From Methanosphaera sp. SHI613 (GTDB taxonomy: Archaea; Methanobacteriota; Methanobacteria; Methanobacteriales; Methanobacteriaceae): DNA of 12,329 bases. The notes under the pieces are model-generated. The model saw nothing but the letters and a program-made list of their open reading frames with translations, was not told the DNA's origin and ran no database searches. The stretch is from positions 1 through 12,329 of the forward strand of contig MVJJ01000004.1 of NCBI GenBank assembly GCA_003266145.1. Direction: 5' to 3'. How positions within the stretch are numbered: position 1 is the stretch's first letter; each line of letters opens with the position of its first letter. Shown here one piece after another: positions 5,784 through 12,208 of this stretch. The position numbers were made by a program, and so were the translations under genes.

Positions 5784-5984
5784 ATGTCAGAATTACCAGT
5801 AGCACCAATGAAAAGAATAATAAAAAATGCAGGTGCAGAAAGAAGTAGTGATGATGCTGCAGTAGCACTAGCAGAAGTACTTGAAGAATTTGCTGAAGAA
5901 ATATCAGTACAGGCAGTAAAACTAGCAAAACATGCTGGAAGAAAAACCGTAACTGCCGACGATATTGAATTAGCAATCCAATAA
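5784..5984 (+). CDS. Archaeal histone 2 (HMf family)
   Basis: 66 residues, a tail-less histone fold very close to the classical HMf histones: PVAPMKRIIKNAGAERSSDD, LAEVLEEFAEEISVQAVKLA, KHAGRKTVTADDIELAIQ. The dimer-dimer residues L47, H50 and D60 and the RKT motif are all present, so stacking into longer nucleosomes is expected. It is a diverged tandem paralogue of histone 1, about 500 bases away on the same strand. The two can form homo- and heterodimers, as known for HMfA/HMfB. The SD AGGAG is 11 bases from this ATG. A competing ATG at 5776 opens an 8-codon frame (MILCQNYQ) that ends inside the histone gene, which could lower translation. The start chosen matches family length and the conserved (S/T)ELP N-terminus. 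Confidence 0.96.
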   Translation: MSELPVAPMKRIIKNAGAERSSDDAAVALAEVLEEFAEEISVQAVKLAKHAGRKTVTADDIELAIQ

Positions 5985-5996
5985 ATTACATTACAT

Positions 5997-6032
5997 GTAT
6001 GTTAAGATATTAACATACCCTTAACTTTTTTT
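5997..6032 (+). terminator. Hairpin plus oligo-T terminator of histone gene 2
   Basis: GTATGTTAA-N4-TTAACATAC (5997-6018) is a perfect 9-bp stem 12 bases after the stop. CCCTTAAC and a run of seven T residues (6026-6032) follow. Stem sequence and position match the hairpin after histone 1. Confidence 0.7.
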
Positions 6033-6062
6033 CAATCATGCTTATTTTTTTTAGATAAATTC

Positions 6063-6225
6063 TCTAATTTTTGTAGACACGTTTTTCATTTGTATACACA
6101 ATATTTTCTATGACCGTATATTAGCAGATATCCATGTTTAATTGTGGGAACATTTATGGCTTGTATGTACATTTAATTGTTGTCTGTACAACTATGTTTT
6201 AGGGGTACATTTTTTTGTGGGGACA
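6063..6225 (+). repeat. Second cluster of TGT...ACA elements, after histone 2
   Basis: TGTAGACA (6072-6079), the perfect palindrome TGTATACA (6091-6098), TGTGGGAACA (6143-6152), TGTATGTACA (6162-6171), GTTGT-N4-ACAAC (6179-6192) and TGTGGGGACA (6216-6225). The cluster begins with TCTAATTTTTGTAGACA, similar to TCTATTTTTTGCAGTACA at the start of the cluster after histone 1. TTGTATACACAATATT resembles TTGTAGTACACATATT there. This suggests that the whole histone unit, with its 3' flank, was duplicated and then diverged. Confidence 0.5.
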
Positions 6226-6474
6226 AGATATATTATTGTACCAAAGCTTCATGCTTTCAATATTAGTTTACATGATTTTAGCTTTAATAATTTTCATATT
6301 TGTTCATAAATTATATTATATTATACTTTATTTCTTTAATTATATCATAGATCTAGTTTTATTTTAATATTATATGATGGTAAATCTACATGAGTTGCTA
6401 TTAATTTATAATAAATTATTATTTTCAAATAATTAGTGGAACATATAACTATTGGCCAACAGTTTACACATGGT
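6226..6474. other. AT-rich intergenic stretch
   Basis: No gene seen. AAAGC-ttcat-GCTTT (6243-6257) is a small hairpin. The rest, to the terminator of the minus-strand surface protein gene, is featureless AT-rich DNA. Confidence 0.5.
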
Positions 6475-6504
6475 AAAATAAAAAGATGATGGATAATCAT
6501 CATC
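6475..6504 (-). terminator. Hairpin and T-tract terminator of the surface protein gene
   Basis: On the minus strand GATGATG-N6-CATCATC (7-bp stem, 6498-6504 with 6485-6491) is followed directly by TTTTTATTTT (6484 to 6475). It lies 20 bases after the stop at 6525 and looks like a bacterial-style intrinsic terminator. Confidence 0.65.
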
Positions 6505-6524
6505 CAATAAAAAAAGTCTATCGA

Positions 6525-7049
6525 TTAGTTGAAATATACGGTCTGGCTGCCCTTACGTTTTTCCAGGTTGCATGTTGCGGTTGTTGTATATCCATCACAG
6601 GTTATGCTAATGCTACATTTATCCGGATATTTTGCCATTGAAGCGGTATCTGGTATGTATATGTTTCCCTCATCATTTACGGTATAACTTTTAGGTGCCT
6701 CTTCAATCAATGTATAGCCATCCCTATAGTAATTCATTGATAATGATATGACTTTTCCCGCATGCTGACTGCCTACATTAACCGTAACCTGTTCACCTGT
6801 ATTCGGATTACCGTCGGCATAGAATGTAGCCCAATTGATTTTATCCAACTTGTCTGTATTGGAAGAAGAGCTGCCGGACTCCTGACTTTGACCGTTTGAA
6901 TTATCACCTGTGCCGGTCGGGTTAACAATGTTTTCAATAACGTTAGGGTTATTATCATTATCGGTACTGATGATGATAAAAGTACCTGCTATTAATGCAA
7001 TGCAGAGTATAACCGTAACACAGATAATTATTAAATTATTTTCCCTCAT
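6525..7049 (-). CDS. Membrane-anchored surface protein with beta domain, MREN-type
   Basis: 174 residues, function unknown. The order is MRENN, one transmembrane segment (about 6-28), an outward Asn/Gly/Ser-rich stalk (30-66), then a beta-rich domain (about 70-174) beginning INWATFYADGNPNTGEQVTV. It looks Ig-like and has C145, C151 and C160, two of which could form a disulfide. The pattern of strands and GNPNTGEQVT recalls repeat modules of methanogen adhesin-like proteins, which is by eye only. The ATG at 7047-7049 is preferred: AAGGATG lies about 7 bases upstream, and the ATG inside that SD (7056-7058) would add only MCK. The MREN start, single membrane segment and low-complexity stalk are shared with the 2064-2453 protein. 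A palindrome, ATCATATGAT (7088-7097), lies about 40 bases upstream. Confidence 0.8.
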   Translation of the reverse strand: MRENNLIIICVTVILCIALIAGTFIIISTDNDNNPNVIENIVNPTGTGDNSNGQSQESGSSSSNTDKLDKINWATFYADGNPNTGEQVTVNVGSQHAGKVISLSMNYYRDGYTLIEEAPKSYTVNDEGNIYIPDTASMAKYPDKCSISITCDGYTTTATCNLEKRKGSQTVYFN

Positions 7050-7133
7050 TTTACACATCCTTAACTTTCTTTAGTATAACTATGAATATCATATGATTAA
7101 AAATTATTGGAAAAATGAATATTAAATGTGGTT

Positions 7134-7166
7134 AAAAAAAGAAGAAAAATTGGAAAATTCCAATTT
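7134..7166 (-). terminator. Hairpin and T-tract terminator of the P-type ATPase gene
   Basis: AAATTGGAA-N2-TTCCAATTT (7147-7166), a 9-bp dyad, is followed on the minus strand by TTCTTCTTTTTTT. It sits 16 bases after the stop at 7183 and separates the ATPase from the downstream surface protein gene. Confidence 0.65.
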
Positions 7167-7182
7167 GCAGTTAGAATCTGGA

Positions 7183-9702
7183 TTAAACGTTTAGAAACTT
7201 CTTCTCGAATATTCGTATAATCCGTTCTGCAACGAATATCAACAGTCCTACCAGAATTATGTAAATCCAGCTTGTCGGGTTGATGTATGTTGTTTTGAAT
7301 ATCGTCTGTAACTGTGGTATGTAAATAGCACATAGCTGCAATATAAATGATAATATTACTGATATATACAATGTCTTGTTTGTCTGTTTGCTGTTACTTT
7401 TACAGTTGAAAACATTGAATAACTGATAGACAACAAATACGCTGAATGCTATGCTGCTTGCCAGAAGATAACCGCTTCCCCTGTTTAGTTCATAGATATA
7501 TACCCCTAAGGTTCCACACATCATCACAAGGCCGATTAACGTTATGTGCAGGAGATTCTCCTTACTAAGCAGATTATCTCTTGTAGGGCCGACATTCATG
7601 ACATTCCTATCAGAAGGCTCAACACCTAATGATTGTGCCGGAGGGCCATCCATGATAATGTTTATCCACAATAACTGCACAGGATTAAACGGTAAGGGGA
7701 TATAAAGAAGTGATGAAAATAATATTGTAAGTATAGCAGCGATATTAGTAGACAATTGGAACTTGATGAATCGCTTGATATTTGAATATATTGTTCTTCC
7801 TTCTTTGACGGCATATATTATCGTTGAAAAATCATTATTTTCAAGAATCATATCACTGGAGTTTTTTGCAACATCCGTACCGGAACCCATTGATATTCCG
7901 ATATTTGCATTTGTCAGTGCCGGTGCATCATTTACACCATCACCGGTCATTGCAACAATGTCATCGGATTCTTTGAGTGCTTTGACTATGCGTAATTTCT
8001 GTTCGGGAAATACTCTTGCATATACGTTGTACTTTTTGACGGCCTCGATTAAATCCTCATCGCTCATATCACTTATCTGTTTACCCGTTAAGACGTCTTC
8101 ATGGTTGTCAATGCCCACCATTCTTGCAATACTACTGGCTGTATTCTTATGATCGCCTGTTATCATCTTGACAGTAATTCCGGCATTTTTACATGTGGCG
8201 ATGGATTTTGACACATCCTCTCTAGGAGGATCCATCATAGCCATTAATCCAGTAAATATCAAATCAGATTCGAGCTTGTCGACATCATTTATATCTACGT
8301 CATCCAATTTCTTATATGCAAACAATATTACTCTAAGGGCATCATCAGTATACTGGATAACCTTTTGTCTGATGTTGTCTTTATCCTCTGATTCCAGCTT
8401 GGATATTTGACCGTTATTGCTTTTATAACTACATAAGTTAAGCACTATCTCTGGAGCACCTTTGATAAGCAGGTATTTTTCATCGTTGATGATGTTGATT
8501 GTACTCATGCGTTTTCTGTTACTGTCTAATGGGTATTCATGAATTCTTTCTGAGCTATAATCCATTGTACTGTTATTGAGTGAATATTCCATTATTGCGA
8601 TATCAGTGGGATTTCCTATGGACAGTTGTTTATTTTCATCAATTTTTGCATTGTTACACAAGCAGCCTACCTTGAATGTCATGTCATTGTCTGTAATGTA
8701 ACTTTTTGTGACTGTTTGCTTATTCATGGTCAATGTCCCTGTCTTATCGGTACATATGACGTTACATGAACCGAGAGTTTCTACTGCAAGCAGCTTCCTT
8801 ACGATTGCCTTGTTTTTGGCCATCTTTTGCATCCCCAATGCCAACGTCAAAGTCAATACTGCTGGTAATCCTTCTGGTATGGCTGCAACCGCCAGGCTTA
8901 CGGCGGTCATGAAAGTGTTTGCCGCCGGAATTCCCTGTATCAATTCAAGTGCAAATATGACGATACAGATTATTATTCCCATCAGACTTAATGTTTTACC
9001 GAGTTTGTCTATCTTTATCTGAAGGGGTGTATCTTCCTTGTCGTCCTGGATTAAACTGGCGATTTTACCGATTTGTGTATCCATTCCTATGGCGGTCACA
9101 ACGCCCTTTGCCCTACCGCTCGTAACGGATGTATCCATGTATGCAAGGTTACTGTGTGAATCATCATCGGATATTTCATCCGTCTTATGTACTGGCATTG
9201 ATTCACCAGTCAGTGATGATTCATTTATCTTCAAGTCATAGCTGTCGATAATTCTTAAATCGGCTGGAATATTGTCTCCTTCCTCTATTATTACAATATC
9301 TCCAATGGTTATATCTTCGGTGTTTACCTTGATTTTTTTATTATCTCTGAGTACTACTGTTGTATTGGTAGTCATGGACTTAAGATTTTCCATGGCATTT
9401 TCAGCCTTCATTTCTTGTCTATATCCGATAACCGCGTTTAATATAACGACAAAGAATATTACCATCGAATCAATTATGTCATTGATTAAGAATGCAACTA
9501 TTCCGGCTATGATAAGCAGTATCATCAGGGGCTCGGTAAACTGTGAGAGAAATTCTTGTAATTGGGACTTTTTTTCTTGTTCGATTAATGTGTTTAACCC
9601 ATATTTTTCTTGTCTTATGATTACTTCATCTGATGAAAGACCATCTGCACTAGTTTCTAATTTTTTTAAAACATCTTCTTTAGAAACTTCTTCCCATTTC
9701 AT
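7183..9702 (-). CDS. SPCA/PMR1-like Ca2+/Mn2+-transporting P-type ATPase
   Basis: 839 residues, a full-length P2A ATPase that drives divalent cations across the cytoplasmic membrane. In order: cation-ATPase N domain (1-70), M1-M2 (about 55-95), actuator loop TGES (165-168), M4 with PEGLP (276-280), phosphorylation site DKTGT (D319), nucleotide site KGAPE (414-418), DPPR (491-494), MITGD (513-517), hinge TGDGVNDAP (586-594), then M5-M10. Ion ligands decide the subtype. E277 in M4 and N681 and D685 in M6 (WINIIMDGPPAQSLGVEP) form one Ca site. M5 reads NIAAI, with Ala where SERCA has the site-I Glu. This is the single-site arrangement of secretory-pathway Ca2+/Mn2+ pumps, so one ion per ATP and Mn2+ transport are expected. 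The SD AGGAG is 7 bases before the ATG. No regulator lies beside it. Confidence 0.95.
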   Translation of the reverse strand: MKWEEVSKEDVLKKLETSADGLSSDEVIIRQEKYGLNTLIEQEKKSQLQEFLSQFTEPLMILLIIAGIVAFLINDIIDSMVIFFVVILNAVIGYRQEMKAENAMENLKSMTTNTTVVLRDNKKIKVNTEDITIGDIVIIEEGDNIPADLRIIDSYDLKINESSLTGESMPVHKTDEISDDDSHSNLAYMDTSVTSGRAKGVVTAIGMDTQIGKIASLIQDDKEDTPLQIKIDKLGKTLSLMGIIICIVIFALELIQGIPAANTFMTAVSLAVAAIPEGLPAVLTLTLALGMQKMAKNKAIVRKLLAVETLGSCNVICTDKTGTLTMNKQTVTKSYITDNDMTFKVGCLCNNAKIDENKQLSIGNPTDIAIMEYSLNNSTMDYSSERIHEYPLDSNRKRMSTINIINDEKYLLIKGAPEIVLNLCSYKSNNGQISKLESEDKDNIRQKVIQYTDDALRVILFAYKKLDDVDINDVDKLESDLIFTGLMAMMDPPREDVSKSIATCKNAGITVKMITGDHKNTASSIARMVGIDNHEDVLTGKQISDMSDEDLIEAVKKYNVYARVFPEQKLRIVKALKESDDIVAMTGDGVNDAPALTNANIGISMGSGTDVAKNSSDMILENNDFSTIIYAVKEGRTIYSNIKRFIKFQLSTNIAAILTILFSSLLYIPLPFNPVQLLWINIIMDGPPAQSLGVEPSDRNVMNVGPTRDNLLSKENLLHITLIGLVMMCGTLGVYIYELNRGSGYLLASSIAFSVFVVYQLFNVFNCKSNSKQTNKTLYISVILSFILQLCAIYIPQLQTIFKTTYINPTSWIYIILVGLLIFVAERIIRIFEKKFLNV

Positions 9703-10019
9703 CTTTGTTCTCCTGTTTAATGATTGACTTATTATAAGTATACTTTTTATTGATTATTATTATTTTTATCATGTATAACTTTAATAATTAACTATCATTA
9801 TTGATAATGGGTATAATATATTCAATTTTCTTTGTCAATGTGTTATAGGGGAGTATGTGATAATCGGACTTTTAATACTCATTTTTCAATGATTGATTGG
9901 AGATTATTTTAGTAGGTATATATTTATTTGTAATCTGGATTAATGGTGTATGGATTATTGATTTGAAAAAAAGTATTAAAAGAATGTGGGGGTGGTGGTG
10001 ATGATTTGTTTTTATGTGT
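9703..10019. other. Intergenic region: ATPase promoter and SDR 3' end
   Basis: No gene seen. TATCA-N4-TGATA (9793-9806) is a dyad about 90 bases upstream of the ATPase start. Several weak minus-strand TATA-like sequences lie between (for example around 9730-9745). At the other end a G-rich plus-strand tract (GTGGGGGTGGTGGTGATG, about 9986-10003) stands out in this AT-rich DNA. On the minus strand it gives the SDR transcript a C-rich 3' end, followed by a T7 run (9972 to 9966) that probably ends transcription. Confidence 0.45.
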
Positions 10020-10763
10020 TTATATCTCGAATCCACCGTCTACTTTAATTATTTGACCGTCTAGGAATGCGGAGTCGTCACTTGCTAAAAATAGTGCTAC
10101 TGCTGCAATATCTTCTGGTTCTCCACATCTTTTTACAGGACATTGATCAATCATTTGCTGTAATGCTGCTGGTCCACCGATACTGTCTACCATTGCTGTG
10201 TGGATAAGTCCTGGTGCAATTCCGTTACATCTTATTTCAGGTCCGAGTTCCCATGCAATTGATTTGGTCAATCCTGCCATTGCATGTTTTGAGTCAACAT
10301 ATGCTGCAAATCCGTGGTGTGCGCCGAATGAAGCTACTGAACATGTGTTTACTATTGTTCCTTTACCTTTTTCTTTCATGACTGGTGCCACTAGTTGTGT
10401 AAGCACCAAGCTTGATGTTACGTTTACGTTGAATATCTTGTTCCATTCTTCAATGCTTAAATCCATTAATGGGCTCATGCTTAGCATACCTGCATTGTTG
10501 AAGAGTATATCTACCGTACCGTATTCTTCCATTGTTGCATCGAATATTTTTTTAACATCATCAAGGTTGGACATGTCGGCAATTACGTATATTGCTTCAT
10601 TTCCTTCTGCTTTTATATCGTCAACTATTGCTTTTGCTCTTTCTTCATTTCTTCCGGTTACAACTACTTTTGCTCCTTCTTGTGCAAATAGTTTTGCTGA
10701 TGCTCTTCCCATTCCTGATGTTGCTCCGGTTATGATTGCTACTTTTCCTTCTAATTTTGCCAT
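10020..10763 (-). CDS. Short-chain dehydrogenase/reductase, FabG-like
   Basis: 247 residues, classical SDR with a Rossmann fold: cofactor motif TGATSGMGRA (12-21), NNAG (89-92), catalytic N114, S142, Y155 and K159 (YVDSK), RCNGIAPG (178-185) and the C-terminal DGQIIKVDGG (235-244). Arg38 after beta-2 (TGRNEER) suggests NADP(H). It oxidises or reduces an alcohol/ketone; the substrate cannot be told from sequence. FabG-like and glucose-dehydrogenase-like enzymes share these motifs, and methanogens do not use a standard fatty acid synthase, so a FabG label would be risky. The ATG at 10761-10763 is preferred because AGGAG (10776 to 10772) lies 8 bases upstream. An in-frame ATG 33 bases earlier would place the SD inside the gene. 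The family is common in bacteria, so transfer is possible. It is a single gene. Confidence 0.92.
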   Translation of the reverse strand: MAKLEGKVAIITGATSGMGRASAKLFAQEGAKVVVTGRNEERAKAIVDDIKAEGNEAIYVIADMSNLDDVKKIFDATMEEYGTVDILFNNAGMLSMSPLMDLSIEEWNKIFNVNVTSSLVLTQLVAPVMKEKGKGTIVNTCSVASFGAHHGFAAYVDSKHAMAGLTKSIAWELGPEIRCNGIAPGLIHTAMVDSIGGPAALQQMIDQCPVKRCGEPEDIAAVALFLASDDSAFLDGQIIKVDGGFEI

Positions 10764-10780
10764 AATATTTTCTCCTAATT

Positions 10781-10837
10781 TATCATAATTAATCATGATA
10801 TTTATAATTATATCTTTTTAGCTTCATAGTATATAAA
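10781..10837 (-). promoter_or_regulatory. SDR promoter with 20-bp near-palindrome
   Basis: On the minus strand TTTATATAC (10837 to 10829) is a strong TATA box, giving a start near 10805-10810. Just downstream, TATCATAATTAATCATGATA (10781-10800) is an inverted repeat matching its complement at 18 of 20 positions. It lies in the 5' leader between start site and SD, a good place for a repressor. A regulator binding it is inference. Confidence 0.5.
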
Positions 10838-11035
10838 TCTTTTTGAAACTATCCCTATTCTAGAAATATTTTATAAAAAACATAAATTAATAATCATTGC
10901 ACATTATTTATGAGAATTAATAATCAAATATTTATTCGTATCCTTGATTAATTGTATGAAAAATCGTTATAAATTATATTGTTTAAAATAGTATGTTATT
11001 TTTTATGTTAATTGGAGATTAAAAGGGGAGAAGAG

Positions 11036-11263
11036 TTATAGTTCTTCAAGAATCTGGAGACTAACCGGTTTTATGATCTTAAAGTTCACGTTATTTTTCC
11101 AGAAACCTTTGATATATCCTTTTTCTTGTAGTTTGTCAAAGTAAGGTTTAAGTTCGTCATGCCATATGTCTATTTCTTTGAATTTTTTGTTTGATATTGT
11201 TGTTCCAACTTTTTTATCAAGTAATATACTACTCAATATGGATTGTGCTAGATTTATTGTCAT
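11036..11263 (-). CDS. Small protein of unknown function
   Basis: 75 residues, not recognised. It has no signal peptide or membrane segment. The N-terminal half looks helical (INLAQSILSSILLDKK). The middle, WHDELKPYFDKLQEKGYIKGFWKNNVNFKIIKP (34-66), has the rhythm of a helix followed by a beta hairpin, as in the wing of winged-helix proteins (compare LxxxGYI...), but this is only a resemblance. Translation is very likely: AAAAGGAGG (11279 to 11271) is an ideal SD 7 bases before the ATG. It lies 272 bases upstream of the SDR gene on the same strand. The SDR has its own TATA box, so they are probably separate transcripts. Confidence 0.7.
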   Translation of the reverse strand: MTINLAQSILSSILLDKKVGTTISNKKFKEIDIWHDELKPYFDKLQEKGYIKGFWKNNVNFKIIKPVSLQILEEL

Positions 11264-11351
11264 ATTTTTGCCTCCTTTTGAAATATATTTAAAAAAAGTT
11301 TTTATTTACTTTTGGTTAGTATAAGTTTCACTTTCTTATATATCTGTCATG

Positions 11352-11360
11352 CTATATAAA
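11352..11360 (-). promoter_or_regulatory. Probable TATA box of the 75-residue gene
   Basis: TTTATATAG on the minus strand, very like the SDR TATA box TTTATATAC. The leader to the SD would be about 50 bases. A second candidate, TATATAAG (11343 to 11336), lies just inside. Confidence 0.35.
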
Positions 11361-11405
11361 CTTATTCATAACTATCTTAAAAATATTTTAAAAAAAATAA
11401 TCATA

Positions 11406-11426
11406 AGCTTTGAATTACTCAAAGCT
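11406..11426. repeat. Hairpin dyad
   Basis: AGCTTTGA-N5-TCAAAGCT, a perfect 8-bp inverted repeat with a 5-base loop. It lies upstream of the minus-strand TATA box of the 75-residue gene; no T tract marks it as a terminator. Confidence 0.6.
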
Positions 11427-11614
11427 AAATTTAACTAAGTTGATATGAATCAAATCGTTATAACTAAAGCTCATTCCCTTTTTAAATTTATCAGTTTAAT
11501 TAATCGGATATTTCATTTTTCAATGTTTAAATTGATACTTGATTACACAAAGACCTTAATCTACATAATACTATTTAAATATACATAAACGATAATACAC
11601 ATTTTTTCTTATTT

Positions 11615-11648
11615 TTGGAGATGATTAAAAATGATTTTTTGTTTATGA
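11615..11648 (+). other. Orphan translation-start region resembling histone 1
   Basis: TTGGAGATGATTAAAAATGA is identical to the start region of histone 1 (5065-5084) at 19 of 20 positions, SD, spacing and ATG included. A TATA-like TTTAAATATA lies 50-60 bases upstream, near 11574-11583. The frame reads only MIFCL before TGA. It may be a decayed gene, a leader peptide, or the 5' end of a non-coding RNA. Confidence 0.45.
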
Positions 11649-11870
11649 TCTATTGCTATACTAATTTGGTTTGCATGATTCCTATGAATCTCATTTACAA
11701 CTTTTTTCCTGATTAATTCTAAATATCCATATTCCCGTTTAACTATAAGTTAGGTGATAATAGTTATGAAATACATCTTTCGTGTTTGATTCAAAACTGG
11801 AGTTATTTAACCTTTTAGATACCATGGATAAAATATTTAATTTCAACAATTAAATGCTTTAGTTATTACT

Positions 11871-11982
11871 ACCCATTTTTGTCCATAAATCCTCACAGTT
11901 CAAAAGATATTTTTTACTTAACACTCATAAATTGCTCATGAATGTAATGAGGCTTTACATGGGATTTATGGACTTAATGGGT
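11871..11982. repeat. Interrupted 19-bp inverted repeat enclosing 69 bases
   Basis: The left arm is ACCCATT, TTT, GTCCATAAATCC (11871-11892). The right arm is GGATTTATGGAC, TT, AATGGGT (11962-11982). Seven plus twelve base pairs are perfect, with a 3x2 internal loop. The enclosed part has its own hairpin, CTCAT-N7-ATGAG (about 11934-11950). The right arm contains GAGG and ATG 11959-11961 opening a 15-codon frame. This could be a structured RNA, the ends of a tiny mobile element, or a protein-binding site. Confidence 0.6.
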
Positions 11983-12164
11983 TCAAATGGAATAACCTGC
12001 CATTAAAATATGAATTTATTTAATTACATATAATTTGGCATATTATTCCATAAGTTAATATTGAATAAAATTTATGATGATACACTTTATTCTATGAATC
12101 ACAAATGCTTATTCAATATCTTATTTCTACATTGAAGCACTTAAACAATTTATTTTAATTGCCT

Positions 12165-12208
12165 ATGAAACTTTCATGTAATGGTGAATGGATGTTGATC
12201 CCATTCAC
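12165..12208. repeat. Two adjacent dyads
   Basis: ATGAAA-C-TTTCAT (12165-12177) and GTGAATGG-N9-CCATTCAC (12184-12208). The second is an 8-bp stem that can extend by two A/T pairs with a bulged C. No gene lies next to them inside the window. Confidence 0.55.

Noticed and set aside
5421..6225. Replication origin
   Set aside because: Repeats do not look like archaeal ORB elements and no cdc6/orc1 gene is nearby; the right end was also considered without better support.
7097..7333. 78-codon minus-strand frame overlapping the ATPase 3' end
   Set aside because: Overlaps the ATPase tail and its terminator hairpin out of frame; no SD.
1530..9702. Metal-resistance operon of ArsR plus P-type ATPase
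   Set aside because: The genes are over 5 kb apart on opposite strands, and the pump is of Ca2+/Mn2+ type, not a heavy-metal P1B pump.
7763..9727. Several plus-strand open frames of 67-151 codons across the ATPase gene
   Set aside because: They lie antisense to a complete, motif-rich P-type ATPase, lack SD sites and encode low-quality Ser/Ile-rich sequence.
10198..10788. 196-codon plus-strand frame opposite the SDR
   Set aside because: Antisense shadow of a gene with all catalytic SDR residues; no SD or recognisable domain.
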